Made by a program: the position numbers and the translations under genes. From NCBI GenBank assembly GCA_964511945.1, contig CAZEHO010000015.1:1-59957 (forward strand): DNA of 59,957 bases. The letters are read 5' to 3'. A model generated the notes under the pieces. That model worked only from the letters and a program-made list of their open reading frames with translations. It had not been told where the DNA came from and ran no database searches. This stretch comes from CAZEHO01 sp964511945 (GTDB lineage: Bacteria > Actinomycetota > Acidimicrobiia > Spongiisociales > UBA11373). The first letter of the stretch is position 1. The number at the start of each line of letters is the position of its first letter. Below are positions 53,551 to 59,957 of this stretch, one piece after another.

Positions 53551-54651
53551 ATGGACGCCATACCAGCCGCCCCGATCCTCGGGCTCGAGATCCGCGACGT
53601 CCGCATTCCGTTGCTGCGGACCTACCGCACCGCAGGCACCATCATCGACTCACGGCGCCTCATCATCGTTCGGGTTGCCGCCGGAGACGGCACCGGGTGG
53701 GGCGAAGCGGCTCCGGTTCCCGGCTACAGCCCGGAGACCGCCGAAGACGTGTGGACCGAGCTGACCCAACTAGCCGATTCTCTCATCGGCGCGCCGGCCG
53801 CTGCCGCCGGTGCCGCACTCAGTCGGATCACCGCCCCGAGCGCGCGCCACGCTCTCGAAACAGCACTGCTCGATGCACAGGGGCGCGACCGCGGACGGCC
53901 GGTGTCGACCGCGCTGGGCGGTGGGCCCGGACCGGTGCCGATCGGTGCTGTGACCGGTACCGATGCTTCGGCAGAGGACCTGATCGCGCTGCAGGACGCC
54001 GGATACGCCCGCATCAAGGTCAAGGTCGACGGACTCGACTCGTTCGAGCGCGCCGTCGAGCGGATTGCCTGGTCGGAGGTCTCCATCCCGGTTGCCGTCG
54101 ACGCCAACGGATCCCTCGATCCGGCGGACGCAGACCAGATCGCAACCATCGCCGATCTCATCCCGCTCCAGTTCCTCGAGCAGCCCTTCCCGGCAGATCG
54201 CCTCGAGGATTCAGTACGACTGGCGGCCGCGACCTCCACCCCGGTATGCCTGGATGAATCGATCATCAGCCCGGACGCTGCGACGGAAGCGGCCTCAATA
54301 GGCGCCGCCAGTGTGGTTGCCGTCAAGCCATCCCGTCTCGGTGGACTCCGCGCTGGGGTCGACACCGCAGTCGCCGCTGCGGCGGCCGGGGCCTCAGCGT
54401 GGGTCGGAGGGATGCTGGAATCCGGGATCGGGCGGGCCGCGTCGCTCGCACTGGCGAGGGCGATCCCCGGCGGACTCGCCGCCGACCTCACACCACCGGA
54501 CGGGTATCTCGCAGCCGACCTCATCGGGTCCCCATGGACCGTCCTGAGCGGGAGCATCGTGGTCGCTGATTCGCCGGGACTCGGCATCGATGTCGACCTG
54601 GACGAGGTCGACCGATTCACAGACGCAACGGCCGCAGCCGGACGGCTGTGA
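53551..54651 (+). CDS. menC: Enolase-superfamily enzyme, probable o-succinylbenzoate synthase
   Basis: A 366-residue muconate-lactonizing/MenC subgroup enzyme. The acid-base lysines are Lys156 and Lys158 (IKVKVD) on one side and Lys259 (AVKPSRLGG) on the other. Metal ligands are Asp184 (VDANG), Glu210 (LEQPF) and Asp235 (CLDESI). WVGGMLESGIGRAA near residue 285 fits MenC, which makes o-succinylbenzoate for menaquinone. Dipeptide epimerases and N-acylamino-acid racemases look alike, and no other men gene is here, so the gene name is tentative. Confidence 0.75.
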   Translation: MDAIPAAPILGLEIRDVRIPLLRTYRTAGTIIDSRRLIIVRVAAGDGTGWGEAAPVPGYSPETAEDVWTELTQLADSLIGAPAAAAGAALSRITAPSARHALETALLDAQGRDRGRPVSTALGGGPGPVPIGAVTGTDASAEDLIALQDAGYARIKVKVDGLDSFERAVERIAWSEVSIPVAVDANGSLDPADADQIATIADLIPLQFLEQPFPADRLEDSVRLAAATSTPVCLDESIISPDAATEAASIGAASVVAVKPSRLGGLRAGVDTAVAAAAAGASAWVGGMLESGIGRAASLALARAIPGGLAADLTPPDGYLAADLIGSPWTVLSGSIVVADSPGLGIDVDLDEVDRFTDATAAAGRL

Positions 54652-54690
54652 GATAGGGTCAGAGCGCGGCACACGTGCAAGGGAGAAGGG

Positions 54691-57012
54691 GTGCAGGCAA
54701 TGGGTGAGGCCACGCTGAGGCGCAGACTGAGCGCAGCGGCGCTGGCAGCGCTCCTGATCGCCGTTCCCGCCCAGGCACACGCACAGAGCGGCGGGCCCGA
54801 GTGCCCGCAATACGAAGGCGTGATCTGTGACGAACGGGTGACCGACACCGCCGGCGTGGTCGAAGACGATGCACGTCTCGAAGAAACAGTCGGTCGGGTC
54901 GTCGCCGCTCACGGCCATGAGATTGCGGTGGTAGTGATCGCAACCAGCGGCTCCCAGACCCCGCTGGCTTTCGCGGAGGGGCTCGGCAATACGTGGGGAG
55001 TCGGCGACGCAACGGCGGATGACGGCATCGTCGTCCTCATCGCCCTCGATGAGCGGCGCACCGAGATAGTCACCGGCAGCGGCCTCACGCTGAGCGGGCT
55101 CAACGACGTCGCCTCTGCCGGCAACAGCTCGTTCGGCGCCGGCGACTTCGATGGTGGCATCATCGCCGTCATCGGAAGCCTCGACCGGCTCCTCACCACG
55201 GGTGTCTCACCGTCGACCGCCACACCCGTGGACTCGACCGATACGGGAGACGAACCGGAGACCTGGTGGTTCAGCCTGGTGATCGCAGCGATCCTCATCG
55301 GGGGCGGCGCCGTACTCCTCCGCAACGGCCGTAACGCCAAGCGGAAGCGGCGGGCCGAGCGCCGGGCCGAGCGTGTCGATCTTGAGTTGGCCCGCCTCGA
55401 GCCGTCCGGGCACGAACTGCCGATGATCGCCGACTTCGCGGCTCCTGCCCCCGCCGAAGACCTCGACGCAGTCTCCACCGGGATGTCATTGGCCGCCCTC
55501 ACCAACGTGGTTGAACGCCATCAGGGCACCGACGAGGTGGCCCTCCGGGCGCTCTGGTACGCCGGGGCATTCGATGTCGTCGACCGCGATCGGCTCCTGG
55601 CCGAGGCCGAAGTCCCGCTCGAACTGCGGGCTTCCGGTGAACGCCGGATGCTCGAGGATGCGGTCCAGCAGGCGGCCCGCGATGCCCTCGACGTCTCTCT
55701 GCGCGACGACACGGCATTTGCTGTCGCGCTCGGCGAGGTTCGCCGCCTTGTCGACGCCCTGCGCCCGCACCGGGTCGCAGCGGCTCGGCAACGGGCGGCT
55801 GCGGTCACAGCCGACGCCCTCACCGCCACCGTCATCGGGTGGGTGCATCTCTCCGACCTCGGTGTCCGTCTCCATCGGGCAGCGGCCGCCCTGGAGAGCG
55901 CGGTACCGCTCTCGACATCGCTGGGGGAACTCGATGCCGCCTACCGCGCCGCCGAGGAGAAGACCGGCCGGTTGCGCTCTCTGTACGACCGGCTCCCCTC
56001 CTCCACCACCAGACCGGCGGTCGCCGCAGCACTCGCCGACCTCGACGATGATCTCGACAGCGCCGTCGAGGCGTACGAGGAGGTTCGCCGGCGCCTCGAA
56101 GACGAGGGATCGAGCCTGACTAGCGACGGTCTCGAGATCCCGGCAATCGCTGCGTTGCTGCTGATGAATCGTGATGACGGCAACGTCGACGAGTTCCTCT
56201 CCGTGTATCGCGAACGCCGCTCTGCCGGGGCGGAACCGGCCGAGGCGGTCGAGTTCGCCCTCGCCGGGCTACGCGACCCGGATGAGATCAAGCGAGTGCG
56301 CGTGACCGCAAAGCGCCTCTCCCTCCCAGTGTCGATCACGGCCGGGCTGCTCCGGCGCCGCGACGACGGGGTCGAGGTGTACCGGGCGCTGCTCGATGAG
56401 CTCACCGGATTCGGCATCAGCGTCGAGACGGCCCGGACCATTGCCGGTGTTCTGGCGATGTCATTGGAACCGGCGCAGGCAGTCCGCCGCTGGAAGGACG
56501 CCAGAGATGCTCTCGCAGATCTCGGGCTCAGCGGGGCATATGCGGATGTCGCAGCGGCCTTCGGTGCGTCGGATCGCCGCGGGCCGCGTGCCTTCGCGCT
56601 GGCCTACGCCGCGACCCGCCAGTCGCTGGCCCGCTCTGACATCGACGACGCCGACCGGTTCGCTCCAGAGCTGGCCCACGAGGGCACCAGCCGCCGGACC
56701 GACAGTTGGACCGGCGAGCAAATCCCACGTGGCTACGGATCGTTCGATCCGTTCACGTTCTTCTTCTACCACTGGGTCATCACCCGGGGAGTGGGTGGCG
56801 CCTACGGCTGGGAGCCGGTCTACCGGGACACCTCGTGGTCGCAGGACCGCAGTTCGTGGTGGGGTGGCTTCGGTGGCGGTGGCGGCTTCGGATCCAGCGG
56901 CTCCTCCTGGGGTGGCTCCTCGTGGGGCAGCGGCAGCAGCGGCATCTCGTTTGGCGGGTTCGGCGGCGGTGGCGGCTTCGGTGGCGGTTCTTCGGGCGGC
57001 GGCGGCTGGTGA
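54691..57012 (+). CDS. TPM-domain membrane protein with Gly-rich tail
   Basis: A 773-residue protein. Signal peptide (residues ~10-31), then a TPM domain (VTDTAGVVEDDARLEETVGR, VVVIATSGSQTPLAFAEGL, DDGIVVLIALDERRTEIVTG). A single membrane helix lies near residue 195, followed by a long helical cytoplasmic region (~215-650) and a tail very rich in Gly, Ser and Trp/Phe from about 720. The TPM domain is known from photosystem repair and membrane-associated phosphatase-like proteins. The tail resembles GGFGGGGSSGG low-complexity ends of other TPM proteins. Start GTG at 54691 (or ATG 54700) behind AGGGAGAAGG. Confidence 0.82.
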   Translation: MQAMGEATLRRRLSAAALAALLIAVPAQAHAQSGGPECPQYEGVICDERVTDTAGVVEDDARLEETVGRVVAAHGHEIAVVVIATSGSQTPLAFAEGLGNTWGVGDATADDGIVVLIALDERRTEIVTGSGLTLSGLNDVASAGNSSFGAGDFDGGIIAVIGSLDRLLTTGVSPSTATPVDSTDTGDEPETWWFSLVIAAILIGGGAVLLRNGRNAKRKRRAERRAERVDLELARLEPSGHELPMIADFAAPAPAEDLDAVSTGMSLAALTNVVERHQGTDEVALRALWYAGAFDVVDRDRLLAEAEVPLELRASGERRMLEDAVQQAARDALDVSLRDDTAFAVALGEVRRLVDALRPHRVAAARQRAAAVTADALTATVIGWVHLSDLGVRLHRAAAALESAVPLSTSLGELDAAYRAAEEKTGRLRSLYDRLPSSTTRPAVAAALADLDDDLDSAVEAYEEVRRRLEDEGSSLTSDGLEIPAIAALLLMNRDDGNVDEFLSVYRERRSAGAEPAEAVEFALAGLRDPDEIKRVRVTAKRLSLPVSITAGLLRRRDDGVEVYRALLDELTGFGISVETARTIAGVLAMSLEPAQAVRRWKDARDALADLGLSGAYADVAAAFGASDRRGPRAFALAYAATRQSLARSDIDDADRFAPELAHEGTSRRTDSWTGEQIPRGYGSFDPFTFFFYHWVITRGVGGAYGWEPVYRDTSWSQDRSSWWGGFGGGGGFGSSGSSWGGSSWGSGSSGISFGGFGGGGGFGGGSSGGGGW

Positions 57013-57809
57013 GCCCCGACCCGATCGTCTCGACCCAGAACCCCCGGATCAAGGGGCTGGTCAGGCTCCGCAATCGGCGGGAACGGGACCGCAGCGGCAC
57101 GTTTCTCATCGAGGGCTATCGCGAACTGCGCCGGGCGGTCGACGGCGGAGTGTCGATCACCGATCTCTACACGAGTCCGGAGCTGTATCTGGGCGACAAC
57201 GAGCCTCAGCTGGTCCTCGACATCCAGGCCACCGGTGCCCGGGTGTTCGCCGTCGAACCCGACCCGTTTCGCAAGGCTTCGTATCGCGACCGGCCCGAAG
57301 GACTGCTGGCGGTCGCCGAGCAGTTCAATACCAATCTCGATCACCTCGACCCCGGCTCCGATCCGCTGCTGCTGATCGCTGAGTCCATCGAGAAACCGGG
57401 CAACCTCGGCACCATGCTCCGCACCGCCGAAGCGGCCGGAGCGTCCGCCGTCATCGCCGCCGACCCGACGACCGATCCCTTCAACCCGAACGTCGTCCGG
57501 GCCTCGCTGGGAACCCTGTTCCGGGTTCCGCTTGCCGTTGCCTCCAGTTCCGCGACCTTGGAGTGGCTCCGTGAGCGCGGCATCCGGACCCTCGCCGCAA
57601 CACCCGAGGGCGCGGTACCGCACTGGGAAGCCGATTGCACCGGAGCGGTCGCCCTCATCGTCGGGAGCGAGCAATACGGCCTCGCCGAGGTGTGGATGGA
57701 CGGTGCCGACCAGCGTGTGGTCATCCCGATGCCGGGGTCGGTCGACAGCCTCAACGCGGCCATGGCGGCCGGCATCCTTCTCTTCGAGGCGGTTCGCCAG
57801 CGCTCCTGA
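57009..57809 (+). CDS. SpoU/TrmH-family RNA 2'-O-methyltransferase
   Basis: A 266-residue SPOUT methyltransferase acting on rRNA or tRNA ribose. An N-terminal substrate-binding domain (STQNPRIKGLVRLRNRRERDRSGTFLIEG) precedes the knotted domain, with ESIEKPGNLGTMLRTAEAAG, ALIVGSEQYGLAEVW and VIPMPGSVDSLNAAMAAGILLFE as motifs 1-3. It starts at a GTG overlapping the previous stop (GTGA). The target RNA is unknown. Confidence 0.9.
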   Translation: MSPDPIVSTQNPRIKGLVRLRNRRERDRSGTFLIEGYRELRRAVDGGVSITDLYTSPELYLGDNEPQLVLDIQATGARVFAVEPDPFRKASYRDRPEGLLAVAEQFNTNLDHLDPGSDPLLLIAESIEKPGNLGTMLRTAEAAGASAVIAADPTTDPFNPNVVRASLGTLFRVPLAVASSSATLEWLRERGIRTLAATPEGAVPHWEADCTGAVALIVGSEQYGLAEVWMDGADQRVVIPMPGSVDSLNAAMAAGILLFEAVRQRS

Positions 57810-57826
57810 GGCGGAGTGCTTGCTAT

Positions 57827-57842
57827 CGAACATCTGTTCGGT
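57827..57842 (+). promoter_or_regulatory. LexA/SOS box upstream of DnaQ-GIY-YIG fusion gene
   Basis: TCGAACATCTGTTCGG differs by one base from a perfect TCGAAC-N4-GTTCGA, the actinobacterial/Bacillus-type LexA site. It ends 13 bases before the ATG at 57856, where LexA would block transcription or leader expression. A DNA-repair gene follows, so the match is functionally sensible. Confidence 0.8.
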
Positions 57843-57855
57843 CTAGCGTCGGTGC

Positions 57856-59487
57856 ATGGCATTGCAACTGCAGCGGTCGTTCGACGAACTGGGATCGCCC
57901 TTGATCGACGTTCCCTTTTGCGTCCTCGACCTGGAGACGACCGGCGGCTCGCCCGCTTCGTGTGAGATCACCGAAATCGGAGCAGTGCGCTATCGCGGCG
58001 GGGAGCTCGAGGGCACGTTCCAGACGCTGGTCGATCCGGGGGCGCCGATTCCGCCGTTCATCACGGTGCTCACCGGGATCACTCAGGCCATGGTCATCAA
58101 TGCCCCGAAGGTCGATGAGGCACTCCCCACCTTCCTAGAGTTCATCGGTGATGCGGTGATCGTCGGACACAACGTGCGCTTCGACCTGTCGTTTCTCAAC
58201 GCCGTGGCCGAACGGCTCGGCTATGGGCGGCTGCCCAACCGCAGCGTCGATACCGCGGCGCTGGCCCGCCGCCTCATCCGGCGTGAAGTCCGGAACCTCA
58301 AGCTTTCCACTCTCGCCGCCCACTTCCGCTCCCCGGTGACCCCCAATCACCGGGCGCTTGAGGACGCCCGGGCGACTGCCCACGTGTTCTGGGGACTGCT
58401 CGAGCGGGCGGGCACCATCGGTGTCACTCACCTCGAGGATCTGCTGCAGCTGCCCACCGCACGCGGATCCACCCACTACCGCAAGATCGAACTCGCCGAC
58501 TCGCTCCCCCGCCGCCCCGGCGTCTACCTGTTTCGCGACCGCAACGGTGCGGTGTTCTACGTCGGCAAGGCCAAGAACCTGCGCAACAGGGTCCGCTCCT
58601 ACTTCTACGGCGATGAGCGCCGCTCGGTAGCCCAGATGCTCCGGGAGCTCGATCAGATCGATCACCGGGTCTGCGAGACCGAGTTGGAGGCCGAAGTCAC
58701 GGAATTGCGGCTCATCATCGCCAACCGTCCCCGTCACAACCGCCGCAGCCGTCCTCCGAAGTCGTCGCATTTCGTCAAGGTCACCGGCGAACGGTTCCCG
58801 AGACTCTCGCTAGTCCGCACGGTCCGGGAGGACGGGCTCGCCTACCTCGGGCCGTTCCGCAGTCAGCGCGCAGCCCGCGTCGTGATGGAGTCCATCTGGG
58901 ATGCAGTTCCGATCCGGCGTTGCAGCGGTCCACCGGGCCGCCGCAGCGCGCCGTGTGCCATGGCGCAGCTCGGCGTGGCGCTGTGCCCTTGCGATGGCTC
59001 GCTCTCCGAAAACGAGTACCGGCTGGTGATCGAGCGGGTACTCGCCGGCATCGAATCCGAACCGGCCCTCCTGCTCAGCCCGCTGGCCGTCAAGACCGCG
59101 GAGCTGGCGGCGGACCAGAGGTTCGAGGAAGCCGCCTGGGTCCGGGACCGCCACCACGCCCTGGCCCGCATCCTGGAGCGCCGCCGCGCCTGGCAGTGCC
59201 TGACCGGCGCCGGCGTGGTCTGGGCGGAGGCCTCCCAGGGCGACGCCGCGCTCATCGATCGGGGCCGCCTGGTGGCGGCGTGGCGCTCCGATCGGTCACC
59301 TCCGCTGGTGCCGACGGATCCGGCTCCGGCTCCGCAGCCACCCGTCCCGGAGCGCCTCGGAGACGCTGAGGAAGCTCACCTCATCTGGCGCTGGCTGACC
59401 TCAGGCTCGGTTCGGCTCATCGATGCCGACGCACCGATCGCCATGCCGGCGCAGGCGGTTCCCCACCTCGATCGGATTGCGGTGTGA
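57856..59487 (+). CDS. DnaQ-like 3'-5' exonuclease fused to UvrC-type GIY-YIG nuclease
   Basis: A 543-residue fusion. Residues ~18-180 are a DEDDh exonuclease: Asp25 and Glu27 (DLETTG), Asp110 (GHNVRFDLSFL), His165 and Asp170 (NHRALEDARATAH). Residues ~215-295 are a GIY-YIG nuclease: PGVYLFRDRNGAVFYVGKAKN with Arg245, and EAEVTELRLI. The rest resembles the UvrC middle region (RCSGPPGRRSAPCAMAQLGVALCPC with four cysteines; UVR-like FEEAAWVRDRHHAL). It lacks the UvrC RNase-H-like second nuclease and HhH, so it resembles Cho-type incision enzymes. The SOS box and fusion point to damage-inducible repair. Confidence 0.9.
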   Translation: MALQLQRSFDELGSPLIDVPFCVLDLETTGGSPASCEITEIGAVRYRGGELEGTFQTLVDPGAPIPPFITVLTGITQAMVINAPKVDEALPTFLEFIGDAVIVGHNVRFDLSFLNAVAERLGYGRLPNRSVDTAALARRLIRREVRNLKLSTLAAHFRSPVTPNHRALEDARATAHVFWGLLERAGTIGVTHLEDLLQLPTARGSTHYRKIELADSLPRRPGVYLFRDRNGAVFYVGKAKNLRNRVRSYFYGDERRSVAQMLRELDQIDHRVCETELEAEVTELRLIIANRPRHNRRSRPPKSSHFVKVTGERFPRLSLVRTVREDGLAYLGPFRSQRAARVVMESIWDAVPIRRCSGPPGRRSAPCAMAQLGVALCPCDGSLSENEYRLVIERVLAGIESEPALLLSPLAVKTAELAADQRFEEAAWVRDRHHALARILERRRAWQCLTGAGVVWAEASQGDAALIDRGRLVAAWRSDRSPPLVPTDPAPAPQPPVPERLGDAEEAHLIWRWLTSGSVRLIDADAPIAMPAQAVPHLDRIAV

Positions 59488-59726
59488 CCACAGCGAATTC
59501 GCCATCCGGCGCCCGGCTGCGGCGTGCCATCAGACGCCTCAAGGATCATGAGATTGGAATCCTGAGCGCCCGCTACGGCTTGCTCGAGCCCGGCATTCCG
59601 AAGACCCTCGACGAGATCGGCGAGGAGTTCTCGCTGACACCGGAGCGCATTCGGCAAATCGAGGAGCAAGCACTGTCGAAGATGCGGCACCCGGCATTCG
59701 GACTCCGCGAGGTCGGTCTGCTCTAG
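59484..59726 (+). CDS. Stand-alone sigma-70 region 4-like protein
   Basis: An 80-residue protein that is essentially only sigma region 4: HEIGILSARYGLLEPG..KTLDEIGEEFSLTPERIRQIEEQALSKMR, matching the -35-binding helix-turn-helix of primary sigma factors. Regions 1-3 are absent. The GTG at 59484 overlaps the stop of the SOS-box-controlled nuclease gene (GTGTGA), so both should be made together after damage. It might bind promoters or core polymerase as a sigma-like modulator, which is inference. The TAG stop is supplied by the left end of the dispersed element. Confidence 0.8.
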   Translation: MTTANSPSGARLRRAIRRLKDHEIGILSARYGLLEPGIPKTLDEIGEEFSLTPERIRQIEEQALSKMRHPAFGLREVGLL

Positions 59727-59909
59727 GAGTCCGCTGAGCAATACATGTCGCACATCTCGGCGACCGGTCATCACCACTCGCGGTGTCCTCGGCCCCGCCA
59801 TTCCTGCACGAGGAGTGGCGGAACCTGGGTTCTTGCGATTGGCGCGCCTGGCCGCCGATCAACGTGCCCGGCGGGCACGCCACATCGGCATTACTCGCCA
59901 GACTCCTAG
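59723..59909. repeat. Dispersed element, copy 2 (inverted-end, MITE/REP-like)
   Basis: A 187-bp element bounded by a perfect 9-bp inverted pair, CTAGGAGTC (59723-59731) and GACTCCTAG (59901-59909). The similarity extends inwards to about 30 bp (GCTGAGCAATAC versus GGCGAGTAATGC). By hand it is about 91% identical to 9654-9839 over its whole length. Internal hairpins are CCGCCATTCCT/AGGAGTGGCGG around 59798-59824 and CGTGCCC/GGGCACG near 59865-59881. Each end carries TAG, and TAA follows in the right arm, so it closes reading frames from either side. No coding content. Confidence 0.87.
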
Positions 59910-59957
59910 TGTCCTGAGTCGGAGATGCGTTGACTATATGTGGTGAGGGTGCTGAGG
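59910..59957 (+). other. Window edge with 13-mer shared with 23.4 kb
   Basis: Beyond the element the sequence runs to the window end without a gene. TATGTGGTGAGGG at 59937-59949 is identical to 23441-23453, which lies just upstream of the possible sigma-factor relic. A similar gene may start right of the window. TTGACT at 59929-59934 could be part of a promoter. Confidence 0.3.

Noticed and set aside
57856..59487. True UvrC
   Set aside because: The RNase H-like C-terminal nuclease and helix-hairpin-helix domain are absent, and a DnaQ exonuclease precedes the GIY-YIG domain.
59907..59957. 5' end of an insertion sequence at the right edge (TGTCCTGAGTC-like start)
   Set aside because: Only about 50 bases are available, with no transposase codons and no matching second end; cannot be supported.

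Overview
The window reads as chromosomal DNA of a high-GC, Gram-positive-type actinobacterium. Supporting features are a DUF3040 membrane protein, a deazaflavin (F420)-type nitroreductase, the short actinobacterial glycogen phosphorylase, an ArsA-like ATPase with an Hsp20-like tail, the split PntA1/PntA2/PntB transhydrogenase, Thr/Pro-rich lipoprotein linkers, frequent GTG/TTG starts and an actinobacterial LexA box. I lean towards an Acidimicrobiia-like lineage, but no rRNA or other phylogenetic marker is present, so this is inference. Almost all of the window is dense core-type gene content. I found no tRNA, rRNA, CRISPR array, intact prophage or intact insertion sequence.

Layout. 0-2.3 kb: an 84-bp-period tandem repeat, an HNH nuclease, a resolvase-like protein with a degraded active site and an unknown proline-rich protein. 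2.3-6.8 kb: a MoxR / DUF58 / transglutaminase operon. 6.8-9.7 kb: MerR, DUF3040 and DinB on the minus strand, with a histidine phosphatase starting divergently from dinB across an 18-bp palindromic spacer. 9.65-9.84 kb: copy 1 of a dispersed element with inverted terminal ends. 9.8-14.7 kb: NUDIX, membrane proteins, thiolase, acyl-CoA dehydrogenase and a nitroreductase. 14.7-21 kb: an orphan solute-binding lipoprotein and a complete type II fatty-acid cluster in the order fabD-fabH-fabG-acpP-fabF. 21-26.2 kb: glycogen phosphorylase, a gene-poor stretch, an aminotransferase, a LiaF-like membrane protein and an hsp20 gene behind an AT-rich promoter. 26.2-32.4 kb: a minus-strand run of ArsA/Hsp20 ATPase, SRPBCC, methyltransferase, phosphoesterase, QueG, a Cys-rich miniprotein and a NYN-domain protein. 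32.5-37.7 kb: an M1 peptidase lipoprotein, gnd-zwf, and a thioredoxin-like/DUF4395 pair. 37.8-40.6 kb: pntA1-pntA2-pntB, an NADPH-supplying module close to gnd-zwf. 40.7-49.3 kb: mixed metabolic genes including metK and kynU, plus two genes broken by single-base frameshifts. 49.3-52.9 kb: an OpuC-type osmoprotectant ABC operon. 52.9-57.8 kb: DUF1684, MenC-type enzyme, TPM-domain membrane protein and a SpoU RNA methyltransferase. 57.8-59.7 kb: a LexA-box-controlled operon of a DnaQ-GIY-YIG nuclease fusion and a stand-alone sigma region-4 protein, followed by copy 2 of the dispersed element.

Most notable: (i) a ~187-bp element in two ~91% identical copies about 50 kb apart, with inverted ends that supply the stop codons of the neighbouring genes; (ii) the SOS-box operon coupling a repair nuclease fusion to a tiny sigma-4 protein; (iii) a perfect 7-1-7 palindrome filling the whole space between the divergent starts of dinB and a histidine phosphatase; (iv) two otherwise well-conserved genes each carrying two single-base deletions; (v) hairpins that enclose a start codon or abut a stop codon. 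All protein assignments rest on reading motifs by eye. Identity figures are hand alignments.
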